Source: an uncultured Lachnospiraceae bacterium
GTDB lineage: Bacteria > Bacillota > Clostridia > Lachnospirales > Lachnospiraceae
Direction of reading: 5' to 3'
NCBI GenBank assembly: GCA_947591245.1
Contig: CANQCY010000013.1
Span: 1 to 45,107 of the forward strand
DNA length: 45,107 bases
Position 1 is the stretch's first letter. The number at the start of each line of letters is the position of its first letter. The translations under genes and the position numbers were made by a program. The notes under the pieces were generated by a model that saw only the letters and a program-made list of their open reading frames with translations, was not told where the DNA came from and searched no databases. Shown one piece after another: positions 25,080 through 33,542 of this stretch.

Positions 25080-26877
25080 TCCATTTCAATAGTTCCTCTG
25101 TCATCGCCGGGTTGCCATTTTTGTTAAAGAAATCTCTGAACGCCTGTAATCCCTGAATGCCGCTGTCCTGAATGTTCCCTTCGGTACGGAGTTCTTCATC
25201 GGCGCCGCACACCACTGCCTTATATTCAGCTTCATCCGACAATTCGTTCCCGCCTTTCACAAAGAGCTCGTAGGGAAATACCGCCGACTTTCCATCGTTC
25301 TCGATTTTATAGCCCTTTTTGGCATATTCCTTGATGCGGCTGCCCTTGAGGGACACCGTCATGATATTGCCGTTCCAGCCGGTGGGCATAATAGACACAA
25401 CCCTATCCTCAGTAAGGGGAAGGGGCATGATATATCCGCTTATGCCGTCGCCGTTTTGTATGCCGCAGTTATCAACCGCCTTATTCAAAGATATGAGCGC
25501 GCAGTCGGCGCCAGCCGCCTCGCCGAATACTTTGCCGACAAGTTGCGCCGCCTCTTTTTGGCTGTATTTCCTGTCAACTTCTGATAATACGTTTTCCCCG
25601 TTCGCAAGCCACTCATCGCGGAGCTGATCCATCGTGTCCAGGACTTCTTCTTTCGTGTATTCCCCATTCATATAGTCAAGCAGATTTTCCCCGGCCCGTG
25701 CCAGGATTCCCTCCCATCCGGTATAGAGGAGCGGAGCCGTATGCCCGCCTTTCATATCTTCGATACAGGACGCATACGGGCTGGAAGGGTCGACCTCCCA
25801 CTCGCGCAGGGAGGAAATATACGTCGTATTGGCGTTATAAAATGAATTTTGCCCTTCCTCGGTAGACAGCACCTCCATCACATGGAGCGCGTCCTCCAGC
25901 TTCTGCTCGTTTCCTTTTTCCGTCAGCTTTTTGCTGATCCCAAAATTTTTCGACTGCATGGTAATGTACATATTTTGGGAACCGTCTCGGGAAAGATACG
26001 GCATCGGCGCGTAGACGTCGCCCGTGCCGTCCTCGTTCTGCGTCCATCGGTCTACCCCGCCTATCGCAAAGGCGGTATTCCCCTCCGAAAATATTTCAAA
26101 TGACGATTTGCCGTCGAGCGAGTCGCTTCCCTCAAGCAGCCCGAAATCAAGCCATTCCTGCATATAGTCCATGGCCTCGCCAAAGCCTTCTGCCGCATCG
26201 GCTTTCCCGCTGAGGAAATCTTTCTGCCACTGAACGCCCTTTATGGACGAGAGGCCGATGGTATCGGCAAGGTTGCAGACGTACTGGAATCCCTGTCCCG
26301 CATTAAACGTATTGGTAACGGCGAGCCGCACGCCCTTCTTTTTGATTTTTGGGGCAAGCGCTTTCAATTCCTCAAAACTTTCGGGCGCTTTCCACCCATA
26401 TTTATCAAACAGCGTTTTATTGTAGGCACAGGAATAGACCGCATATTTTGACGGAAGCAGGTAAAGGCCTCCGTCAAGTTCCTGCTGTGACAGAAGCGTC
26501 GGGTCATAATTATCGGTAAAAGCATACGTCGACAGATCCATCAGGTTGGCTTTCATTTCATCGGGATAATTCAGCCACGCAAGGGTAGTATTATAAATAT
26601 CCGGCATATCTCCCGTGATCATTTGGTCGCAGGTAAAGCGGGACCAGTTTTTGCCGTTATACGGGATGACCTCTAATCTAACCTCAGGATATTTCTCGCT
26701 CACAGCTGATTTCAGCATGTCGATGTCCGAGTTGGCGAGTATGGTCAGCGGCTCGTGTTCCTGGCCGGCGTCCGCGCCCGAACCGGCGGTTCCCGCGTCC
26801 TTTGTGCCGCAGCCGCAGACAGCTGCTGCGGTTAGCAAGACGGTAACGGCATATTTGATATATTTCATACGTTTCAT
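25072..26877 (-). CDS. Solute-binding lipoprotein with C-terminal 5'-nucleotidase-C-like domain
   Basis: 601-residue lipoprotein. The signal sequence ends in a lipobox with C23 (AVCGCG). Residues about 35-425 look like an ABC extracellular solute-binding protein of the sugar-binding family 1 (LTILANSDIDMLKSAV, YNKTLFDKYGWKAPESFEEL, NTAFAIGG). The last ~169 residues, from about 433, are not part of that family: ADCALISLNKAV, IMPLPLTEDRVVSIMPTGW and VSLKGSRIKEYAKKGY resemble the C-terminal substrate domain of 5'-nucleotidases (PF02872). No ABC permease genes are adjacent; the partner is the overlapping hybrid kinase. I infer a sensory, not transport, role. SD AAAGGAGA. Confidence 0.83.
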   Translation of the reverse strand: MKRMKYIKYAVTVLLTAAAVCGCGTKDAGTAGSGADAGQEHEPLTILANSDIDMLKSAVSEKYPEVRLEVIPYNGKNWSRFTCDQMITGDMPDIYNTTLAWLNYPDEMKANLMDLSTYAFTDNYDPTLLSQQELDGGLYLLPSKYAVYSCAYNKTLFDKYGWKAPESFEELKALAPKIKKKGVRLAVTNTFNAGQGFQYVCNLADTIGLSSIKGVQWQKDFLSGKADAAEGFGEAMDYMQEWLDFGLLEGSDSLDGKSSFEIFSEGNTAFAIGGVDRWTQNEDGTGDVYAPMPYLSRDGSQNMYITMQSKNFGISKKLTEKGNEQKLEDALHVMEVLSTEEGQNSFYNANTTYISSLREWEVDPSSPYASCIEDMKGGHTAPLLYTGWEGILARAGENLLDYMNGEYTKEEVLDTMDQLRDEWLANGENVLSEVDRKYSQKEAAQLVGKVFGEAAGADCALISLNKAVDNCGIQNGDGISGYIMPLPLTEDRVVSIMPTGWNGNIMTVSLKGSRIKEYAKKGYKIENDGKSAVFPYELFVKGGNELSDEAEYKAVVCGADEELRTEGNIQDSGIQGLQAFRDFFNKNGNPAMTEELLKWNE

Positions 26878-26919
26878 GTTTGTGATCTCCTTTGCTTACA
26901 CACATCTTCTATCAAGTAC

Positions 26920-26955
26920 ACTATACCCAAAAGTCCGGCCATTGTCAACACAATG
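26920..26955 (-). promoter_or_regulatory. Promoter and overlapping palindrome of the lipoprotein-kinase operon
   Basis: On the minus strand TTGACA (26948-26943), 17-nt spacer, TATAGT (26925-26920). A palindrome CATTGT-4-ACAATG covers 26940-26955 and straddles the -35 box, so a bound regulator would block the polymerase. Confidence 0.65.
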
Positions 26956-26981
26956 TCATTCTCCGTTTTCCCTTTGCGCCT

Positions 26982-27878
26982 TTATTTCTTTGCCTTCCGG
27001 TAGCCGGCGTCCCGCGCTTCCTGTTCTGAGCGGAACACGACCAAGTTATCCGAATCCGCCATCCCTTCATAATAAGCCTGTCCGGGGCAATGATAGATCT
27101 TCGACCTTTTGTTCCCCCGGATTTCGGTCTCCGTCTTCTCCGACTCAATTTCGCCCGCGCCGGACAAGCTGCCCTCCTTGCTCTCCCCGGTCGCATAATC
27201 AATCTGAATCCCCGGCTGCACATTGTAGACGAAGACATTGAAGCGGACGCCCTTTCCCTCATCTTCCACCGAATAAGCCTCCATCTGCACTCCTGACGCC
27301 AAAAGATTCTGTCCTTCAAAAACGGGCGTCACCCGGTAAAGCACATGGTTTCCGGTCTCCCTCACATAATCTGCAGCCATATTTTCAAAGGGAAGCATCC
27401 CGTCGACGTTCATAGAGCGGGTGCCTGTAATCAGATTTCTCTCATTCGCATTTTCCCCGGCCAGCTGATAGCCAATCAGATGGCAGCGGTTATACAGGTA
27501 TTTTCCATCCACGCAGTCATACTTCACGATCTGCCATCCGGAAGGCTTTACCTTGCCTATCGCGCCGCGCTCCTCCGTCGGCATCAGATCCCGTCCGATA
27601 TTTGCGCAGGCGGCGCCGCACCTTCCCAAAGAATCCAGCTCGCTATACCGCTCATACGACTCCGCCGTTTTATCTTTCTCCGTAAACGCCGGCTCGTTCC
27701 CATTTATTTCCACATATGGCTGCCCGGAATACGCCGGAACCGCCTGCATGGAAATCGTTCTTTTTTCGCCGTCCGGCGAACTTGGGCCAAAAAAATCCGC
27801 TTGCCCGCAAGAAGTAAAAAGAATGCAAAATACTGCCGCGCACAAAAAGAGAAGGTTTCGCACTGCTGTTTTTTTCAT
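26982..27878 (-). CDS. DNA/RNA non-specific endonuclease lipoprotein
   Basis: 298-residue secreted nuclease of the beta-beta-alpha-metal type. The signal sequence ends in a lipobox with C24 (FTSCG). The active-site region reads YNRCHLIGYQLAG (H133) followed by NERNLITGTRSMNVDGMLPFEN, as in streptococcal Spd/EndA-like DNases; the usual DRGH is NRCH here. The last ~45 residues (KIYHCPGQAYY ... LVVFRSEQEARDAGYR) resemble the Ada-type zinc-binding tail seen after some secreted nucleases. Likely role: digestion of extracellular DNA for nutrition or of foreign DNA (inference). SD AGAGGAGGAG; it follows ybaK after 22 nt in the same direction. Confidence 0.87.
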   Translation of the reverse strand: MKKTAVRNLLFLCAAVFCILFTSCGQADFFGPSSPDGEKRTISMQAVPAYSGQPYVEINGNEPAFTEKDKTAESYERYSELDSLGRCGAACANIGRDLMPTEERGAIGKVKPSGWQIVKYDCVDGKYLYNRCHLIGYQLAGENANERNLITGTRSMNVDGMLPFENMAADYVRETGNHVLYRVTPVFEGQNLLASGVQMEAYSVEDEGKGVRFNVFVYNVQPGIQIDYATGESKEGSLSGAGEIESEKTETEIRGNKRSKIYHCPGQAYYEGMADSDNLVVFRSEQEARDAGYRKAKK

Positions 27879-27900
27879 AAAATCACGTTCTCCTCCTCTG

Positions 27901-28371
27901 TCACTCCACGACGTCCGCCAGCTCGTACCGGACCGCTTTCTTTAAATCCTCCGGCGACACTTCGACCTGATAGCCCACTTTGCCGGCGCTGAACAGTATC
28001 GTGTCAAACTGCGCCGCCGTCTCGTGAACCGTCGTCCGGAAATATTTTTTCATGCCAATCGGCGAGCAGCCGCCGTGAACGTACCCCGTCAGCGGAAACA
28101 GCTCCTTTTGCGGAACCATATGCACCGACTTTTCCCCCACCGCTTTCGCCGCCTTTTTTAAGTCCAGCTCGCACGCCACCGGAATCACAAAGACGTAATT
28201 GGCTCCGCTCTTTCCCTCCGTCACGAGCGTTTTAAACACCCGCGCCGGATCTTCGCCGAGGATAGCGGCCGCCTCTTTGCCGCTGACCGCTCCGCCCTGT
28301 CCGTATTGATGGCTCCGGTATGGCGCTTTTTTCTGTTCCAGAATCCGCATTACATTTGTTTTCTCTGACAT
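27901..28371 (-). CDS. ybaK: Cys-tRNA(Pro)/Cys-tRNA(Cys) deacylase YbaK
   Basis: Trans-editing enzyme that removes cysteine wrongly loaded on tRNA-Pro. The 156 residues match YbaK/EbsC: AARVFKTL-like motif ARVFKTLVTEG with the conserved lysine near residue 47, VIPVACELDLKKAAKA, and GYVHGGCSPIGMKK. Length is normal. SD GAGGGGAAAGG. It is encoded between a Lar-like gene and the nuclease on the same strand, 37 and 22 nt away. Confidence 0.93.
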   Translation of the reverse strand: MSEKTNVMRILEQKKAPYRSHQYGQGGAVSGKEAAAILGEDPARVFKTLVTEGKSGANYVFVIPVACELDLKKAAKAVGEKSVHMVPQKELFPLTGYVHGGCSPIGMKKYFRTTVHETAAQFDTILFSAGKVGYQVEVSPEDLKKAVRYELADVVE

Positions 28372-28408
28372 GTTCCTTTCCCCTCAAACTGATGTCGGCG
28401 GCGCGCCC

Positions 28409-28639
28409 TCATTCGCCAGGGCCGAACGCGATCACCTTGCCCGTATTCCACAGTTCCGCTGCCCGCCGGCACGCCTCCCGCCGCTCATCCTCTGCGCGGA
28501 AATCAATACGCACCGTCTCGCTCCCGCAATCCATGCACATCACATAATAACTGCTGCCGCACTCTTCCTCAAGCAGCCCCGCCCCGCCGCAGATCGGGCA
28601 GTCCTGCAGTTCCAATTCATCCAAATGCTCCATCCTCAT
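28409..28639 (-). CDS. Lar-like zinc-ribbon protein
   Basis: 76-residue protein with two CxxC pairs (CPICGG near residue 14 and CMDCGSE near residue 35) followed by a helix and AAELWNT. This is the arrangement of the Lar family (restriction alleviation protein, often in phages) and of small zinc ribbons related to it. There are no phage or restriction genes nearby, so the family name should not be read as function. It overlaps the MATE gene as ATGA and has GGAGAAGG upstream; a second in-frame ATG two codons later is possible. Confidence 0.72.
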   Translation of the reverse strand: MRMEHLDELELQDCPICGGAGLLEEECGSSYYVMCMDCGSETVRIDFRAEDERREACRRAAELWNTGKVIAFGPGE

Positions 28640-30006
28640 CCTTCTCCTCTCTGTTCTGCCATATCGGCAATCTCCCTCTTCAATCTATGCATCAGGGGCA
28701 CCGCCAAAAACAGGGTAAGCACATCCGCCACCGCCTGAACCGCCGCGATCCCGCCCGCTCCCCATATCCATTCCATCGGATAAACCAAGGGCAAAAAACA
28801 TGTCCCTTGCCTGGACGTTGACAGAATCAGCGCGCCTTTCGCCTTGCCAAGGCCCGCGCACAGCATATTGACGACCGCCACCCATCCCTGTATAGGCAAG
28901 GCGAGCGACTGCAAGCGTATGCACAGCATCCCTGTCGCGAGCATATTTTGGTTCTCCCCCGCAAAAATGATAATAAGGTTTTTTGAAAAGATCCATATCA
29001 GGAGGCCCATGACCGCCGACCCGACCACAGCCGTCAGCGCGGAAAAACGGTAGCTGCCCATCACCCTGTCGTACCGCTTTGCCCCCCAATTGTACCCGGC
29101 GACCGGCTGGAACCCTGTCCCGAACCCGAGTATGATGCTCAGCGGAAACATCATGATCTTGGTCGATACGCCGATGCCCGCAAGCACGGAATCCGATATG
29201 CCTCCGGCTATATTATTGAGAAGGATCGCGGAAACCACAGCAAGGCCGGAGCGGAACATCGACGACGACCCCACGGTCATGATCTCAAGTATAATATTCC
29301 TCCTGAACCTGAAATTCCGGATGGAAAGATGCAGAAGGCTCTTTTTTGCAAGGTAGGGAAAAAGGAGGATCACAAAGCTGACCGCCTTGGAGATCGCTGT
29401 CGCCGCCGAAGCGCCGGCCACTCCCATCCCGAAGCTGAAGATAAACAGAGGATCAAGAAAACAATTTAAAATGCCTCCGATCCCCATCCCGATCATAGAA
29501 AGCATGGCGCTTCCCTCCGCCCGGAGGCATTGGTTCATCACGAAGTTGGCAGCCATCAGCGGCGCCACCAAAAGAACGTATTCCGCGTACTGTATGGAAT
29601 AGCTCTCACAGGTATCCGTGGCGCCCAGAAGCCGGACCATCGGCGCCTTAAACATAAGCCCCAGCGCCATAATCACGCCGCCGAAACACATGGCGAGGAA
29701 AAACGACGTAGAGAGCACATGGCTCGCCCTCTCTTTATTTCCCGCGCCCAGAAGCCTCGACACAAAACTCGCCGCGCCGACCGCAAGCATCGACCCCGCC
29801 ATCATAATAAACTGATCCAGCGAGGCGTTGACGCTCACCGCCGCCGTCGCGCTTTCCCCGAGCGAGCTCACAAAAAAGGTATCCGCCAGATTGTAAATCG
29901 TCGTTATGATGAAGGAGATAATCGACGGCAGCGCCATTTTTGTAATGACCTTCGGCAAGGGCTCCGTCAGCATCATATCCGCACGTGAAGTTTCTTTTTT
30001 CGACAT
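28636..30006 (-). CDS. MATE family efflux transporter
   Basis: Sodium- or proton-driven multidrug/organic cation exporter, 456 residues with about 12 membrane segments in two related halves. The N-terminal half opens LPKVITKMALPSIISFIITTIYNLADTFFV, the MATE consensus in shorter form, and the second half contains GFGTGFQPVAGYNWGAKRYD. Length is normal. It is first in a minus-strand run (MATE, Lar-like, ybaK, nuclease). SD GGGGGTG. Substrate cannot be told. Confidence 0.93.
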   Translation of the reverse strand: MSKKETSRADMMLTEPLPKVITKMALPSIISFIITTIYNLADTFFVSSLGESATAAVSVNASLDQFIMMAGSMLAVGAASFVSRLLGAGNKERASHVLSTSFFLAMCFGGVIMALGLMFKAPMVRLLGATDTCESYSIQYAEYVLLVAPLMAANFVMNQCLRAEGSAMLSMIGMGIGGILNCFLDPLFIFSFGMGVAGASAATAISKAVSFVILLFPYLAKKSLLHLSIRNFRFRRNIILEIMTVGSSSMFRSGLAVVSAILLNNIAGGISDSVLAGIGVSTKIMMFPLSIILGFGTGFQPVAGYNWGAKRYDRVMGSYRFSALTAVVGSAVMGLLIWIFSKNLIIIFAGENQNMLATGMLCIRLQSLALPIQGWVAVVNMLCAGLGKAKGALILSTSRQGTCFLPLVYPMEWIWGAGGIAAVQAVADVLTLFLAVPLMHRLKREIADMAEQRGEG

Positions 30007-30060
30007 ACTGCACCCCCTGTAAGAATAAGCGTTTTAACAAGAAAGCAGGTTCATGCAGCG

Positions 30061-30090
30061 ATCCGGCGCAGCAAACCGGCGCGGCCGGAT
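30061..30090 (-). other. Leader hairpin upstream of the MATE gene
   Basis: ATCCGGC (30061-30067) and GCCGGAT (30084-30090) pair in the roughly 130-nt untranslated leader of the MATE mRNA; an internal GCCGG/CCGGC alternative also exists. No T-run follows. Possible attenuation or stability element; I could not match it to a riboswitch class. Confidence 0.35.
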
Positions 30091-30140
30091 TAACGACTCG
30101 TTCTGCAAATTTCCTTGCTTTACATTTTATCTTCTCCTCT

Positions 30141-30169
30141 ATATTACTACATAGGCGATTATTTTACAA
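30141..30169 (-). promoter_or_regulatory. Promoter of the MATE run
   Basis: On the minus strand TTGTAA (30169-30164), 17-nt spacer, TAATAT (30146-30141), followed by the ~130-nt leader. It is back to back with the plus-strand esterase promoter. Confidence 0.55.
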
Positions 30170-30197
30170 TCCATAAAATCTTTGGAGGAAAATGAGT

Positions 30198-30226
30198 TTG
30201 CATACGCCGGCGGCATGTGCTATAAT
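30198..30226 (+). promoter_or_regulatory. Promoter of the secreted esterase
   Basis: TTGCAT (30198-30203), 17-nt spacer, perfect TATAAT (30221-30226), about 34 nt before the ATG at 30260. AGATGGAGG-type SD lies at about 30241. Confidence 0.75.
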
Positions 30227-30259
30227 AGAGGAAAATAATTAAGATGGAGGCTGGAAAGC

Positions 30260-32389
30260 ATGTTTCGGAAAATTGTGAAAGGAATTGCGGCGGCTGTGTG
30301 TGTCGCTGTGCTGGCATGTGCGGGCGAGGCGTCGGCAGCAATGAGAAAAGAAGTGATCTCAAGCAATAAATCCCTTCCGTCGGATGGCCAGTTCAATGTA
30401 ATCGCGGAACCGTTTGACTGGGGAAAAGACATCACGAGGCTTATGCTGAAACCGGGTGGCGAGGTGGCGTCGTCGGATCTCAATGCGGAAGATTTTAAAG
30501 TAAATGCAAAGCATTACAGCGAGCAGGCGTATAAGGATGATTATAACGGAGCGAGGAAGGTTACGGATGCGTATCCGGTTGACGCCGAGGGAAACAGGCT
30601 TGACCAAGGCGAGTACATCATAGTCGAGCTGGAATACGGCAGCGGCGTGGCGGCAGGACACACGGGTTCGTATAATTATGCCAATTACTATACTCCGCTT
30701 ACGCCTACCTATACGTTAGAATGGCAGGGTGAATCGTTTGAACAGAATGAGGTGGTAAATCTTCTCTGCGATGAGTTTGTGTTAGACAGATATACGGACG
30801 GAGGCATTGAAGATGAGAATTATAATTTCTGTGATTATGCGCTGTATTCTCCGGAAAAGACGGCGGGCAAAAAACCGCTTATTATATTCTTCCACGGCAT
30901 GGGCGAGGGAGGATCAAGGGACCTTAAAAACCAGGGCGTTCAGATGTATGCGTACCCGGAGGCAAACTTTGCGGATGAAAGCATACAGAATATTATGGGC
31001 GGCGGGGCATATGTTCTTCTTCCGCAGTCTCCCGACCGGTGGCCGACCGATGGCTTTACAGAAGAGTCGCGCTATCTTGATGTAGTGAACAGCTTGATTG
31101 ATTCCGTGATTGAGAACAATCCGGAGATCGATACGAACCGCATCTATGTGGGAGGCCTTTCTATGGGCGGTTATATGGCAAGCCGTGTTATTCTCAGCAG
31201 ACCGGATAAATATGCGGCGGCATTCCTTTGCGCACAGGCGTATGCCATGACGGAAGAGGACGCGTTGAAGCTTAAGGATCTTCCGGTGTGGGTGAGCTGT
31301 AGCGAGGCGGACGGCACGTGCGCAATGGATCCATATACATACGCATCGTATGTAAAGCTTGTCAATGCGGGAAATACGGATGCAAAATGTGCGGTAATGG
31401 AATCCAATGAACAGGATCCAAAGAGCAGATTCCGTTTTTATGACAATTCGGCCTCCGCAGAAGATTTCAAATTATATTACGCAGAGCAGGAGCATGAGAA
31501 TGCTGTTACCGGGCAATTTGTGTGGGACAATGTTGCGTATGCGGGGCATAACGGAGGATGGGTAGGCGTATTTGCTAACGGAGAATATTATGAAAATGAG
31601 GCGGGCGACAGGGTGACGATAATGGAATGGCTCGCATCGAAGCACCGTTATACCGGATTGGAAATTGACGCGTCAGGTGTAAAGAAAACATATACGGCGG
31701 GCGAGCCGTTTACGAGCAGCGGGCTTGTAGTAAATGCCGTAGACCGCTCGGGAGCTAAAACTGCTGTGACCGGCTACACGGTATCAGAGGCAGACACATC
31801 CCAAGCAGGAACGATTAAAGTGACTGTTTCATATCTTGGGATGAGCGCGTCGTATGACATTCAGGTAAATGCAGCCGCTTCACCCCAAATGCCGGCGCCG
31901 GCGCAGACTGCGGAGCCGCAAAAAGATATAATAGAGGCGGCGGCTTCTGTCACATTGTCATCTTCCTCCGTTACCCTTTTCAAAAAGGGGAAGGCTGTTG
32001 TAAAAGCGACAGTTTCCGGTTCAAATGAAGCTGTCTTATGGAGTTCTTCGAATAACAGCGTTGCCACCGTAAAGGATGGCGTCATAACAGCGAAAAAAGC
32101 GGGGAAGGCCGTCATCAGGGCGTCGGCAGGCGGGGCGGAGGCATCGTGCAGTGTAACAGTTAAGAATCCGACGTTTAAGGTAAATAAGACGCGCCTTGTT
32201 GTGAAAAAAGGGAAGAAAGCGAAAATCAAAGTAACTGTATCGCCGAAAAATGCTGTGAAATATAAGGCATCTTCCAAAGCGGTAAAAGTCACGTCTTCTG
32301 GGGTGGTCAAAGGAGTTAAAAAAGGAAATGCAACGATTACCATCACATATATGGGGATGAAACGGACTGTGAAGGTCAGGGTAAAATAA
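30260..32389 (+). CDS. Secreted esterase with Ig-like domains
   Basis: 709-residue exported protein with a signal peptide (GIAAAVCVAVLACAGEASA). Residues about 190-460 are an alpha/beta hydrolase of the PHB depolymerase/LpqC-like esterase type: FFHGMGEGG supplies the oxyanion region and GGLSMGGYMA the nucleophile S301; HNGGW is the likely histidine region. Then comes a Big_3-like domain (YTAGEPFTSSGLVV ... MSASYDIQV, about 475-535), a Pro/Ala linker, and two Big_2-like domains; the final one is very Lys-rich (TRLVVKKGKKAKIKV). No sortase motif. Likely acts on a polymer or glycan ester outside the cell; substrate unknown. Confidence 0.85.
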   Translation: MFRKIVKGIAAAVCVAVLACAGEASAAMRKEVISSNKSLPSDGQFNVIAEPFDWGKDITRLMLKPGGEVASSDLNAEDFKVNAKHYSEQAYKDDYNGARKVTDAYPVDAEGNRLDQGEYIIVELEYGSGVAAGHTGSYNYANYYTPLTPTYTLEWQGESFEQNEVVNLLCDEFVLDRYTDGGIEDENYNFCDYALYSPEKTAGKKPLIIFFHGMGEGGSRDLKNQGVQMYAYPEANFADESIQNIMGGGAYVLLPQSPDRWPTDGFTEESRYLDVVNSLIDSVIENNPEIDTNRIYVGGLSMGGYMASRVILSRPDKYAAAFLCAQAYAMTEEDALKLKDLPVWVSCSEADGTCAMDPYTYASYVKLVNAGNTDAKCAVMESNEQDPKSRFRFYDNSASAEDFKLYYAEQEHENAVTGQFVWDNVAYAGHNGGWVGVFANGEYYENEAGDRVTIMEWLASKHRYTGLEIDASGVKKTYTAGEPFTSSGLVVNAVDRSGAKTAVTGYTVSEADTSQAGTIKVTVSYLGMSASYDIQVNAAASPQMPAPAQTAEPQKDIIEAAASVTLSSSSVTLFKKGKAVVKATVSGSNEAVLWSSSNNSVATVKDGVITAKKAGKAVIRASAGGAEASCSVTVKNPTFKVNKTRLVVKKGKKAKIKVTVSPKNAVKYKASSKAVKVTSSGVVKGVKKGNATITITYMGMKRTVKVRVK

Positions 32390-32505
32390 AGATACTGCCT
32401 TTTTCGCCTGAATTGTTATATAATGCAGGGAAGATAGCGCAAGACGCATTCCTATGGTGATGGAATAAAAGAGCTCATTTTGGGATTTGAAAAGAGGTGA
32501 GAAAT

Positions 32506-33339
32506 ATGGAGATTAACAGCGTAAAGGCCATGGAAGGCGCATCAGGCGGCCAGGGCGCAAAGATCCAGCCGGTCGATTCTGTCAGCAAAAATATTCAAAA
32601 TGAGATTTCTAATGTACAGCGTAAAAGACAGGAGCTTTCGTCAAACGAGGATCTTTCGGTTGAAGATAGGCTGAAAAAACGTCAGGAAATGCAGCGGGAA
32701 ATCAGCCGGTTGAATACGCAGCTGAGGCAGCGGCAGGCAGAAATGCGCCGGGAGAAGCAGAAGGACTTATTGTCGGAAGAGATGAAGAAGGATTTTGACA
32801 AGACGAAAGAGGCAGAGGCAAAAAAGGTGGAAACCAAAGAAGCTGAGGAAGCCAAAGAAACCGAAAAAGCTGAAAGAGAAACAAAAGAGGAAAAAGGAAA
32901 AGAAACAGAAAAAGAGAAAAAAAGCGCCGATATTTCCGAAATGGGAATGAAGGAAGCAGCGGCAGCGGATTTTGCTCTGCAGCAGGCCAGAAGCCGGAGA
33001 AACGTCATATCCGATATGGAGAATGGCATTGAGATTCTGAAGGGCGAGATCAGGCAGGATGAAGCAAGAGGTGAAAATGCGGAGGGAAAAAAGGAGGCTC
33101 TGAAGAAACAGGAAGAGAAGGTGCAGAAAGCGTCGGCGTCTCAATTTTCTGTTTTGGGCAATACGTATAAGGTGATCGTGGATGCAACTCGCGCGAATGC
33201 AGATGGATCAAAGGAAACCGCCCGAAGGAATGTAAAAAGCGGCAGTGATTCGGATGCCCTTATTAAATCCACAAATTTTGCAAAGGAAAAGAACCAGTCG
33301 CCACAGCCGTTCTATACATCATTTACTCTCTATGGTTAA
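32506..33339 (+). CDS. Charged coiled-coil protein of unknown function
   Basis: 277-residue hydrophilic protein with no signal peptide or membrane helix. Residues about 25-90 and 155-215 are strongly predicted coiled coil by eye (heptad-like RLKKRQEMQREISRLNTQL). Between them, about 100-145 is an almost pure Glu/Lys/Ala tract. The start at 32506 (MEINSVKAMEG) is chosen for AAAGAGGTGAG just upstream. I do not recognise a family. The short N-terminal MEINSV and DSVSKNIQNEI stretches look like cytoplasmic scaffold proteins found near motility genes in Lachnospiraceae, but that memory is weak. It ends 26 nt before a strong terminator. Confidence 0.75.
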   Translation: MEINSVKAMEGASGGQGAKIQPVDSVSKNIQNEISNVQRKRQELSSNEDLSVEDRLKKRQEMQREISRLNTQLRQRQAEMRREKQKDLLSEEMKKDFDKTKEAEAKKVETKEAEEAKETEKAERETKEEKGKETEKEKKSADISEMGMKEAAAADFALQQARSRRNVISDMENGIEILKGEIRQDEARGENAEGKKEALKKQEEKVQKASASQFSVLGNTYKVIVDATRANADGSKETARRNVKSGSDSDALIKSTNFAKEKNQSPQPFYTSFTLYG

Positions 33340-33364
33340 GGGGCGGTTTGAGGGAAGAGAAACA

Positions 33365-33400
33365 CAAAAGCGGCAGATGCGCTTAGGCCTGCCGCTTTTG
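33365..33400. terminator. Bidirectional terminator
   Basis: CAAAAGCGGCAG (33365-33376) and CTGCCGCTTTTG (33389-33400) form a perfect 12-bp stem with a 12-nt loop. The arms give T-tracts on both strands (TTTTGTT to the right, TTTTGTGTTT to the left), so it can end both the coiled-coil gene and the opposing lipoprotein gene. Confidence 0.85.
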
Positions 33401-33542
33401 TTATGGACTTTATCCTGTTGGCTGCGAGTGGAGCGCTATAATAAAACCGTAACGTAAACGCCAAATCATCCGCATGGTCTGAATCTGCATCTTATGAGAT
33501 GCATTTGCCCGACACGGACGAAACTCCACTCGGCGGACTCCA

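Noticed and set aside
33489-33508. TGCATCT-TATG-AGATGCA hairpin as terminator
   Set aside because: Short stem with no T-run on either strand; the nearby 12-bp stem at 33365-33400 is a much better terminator.
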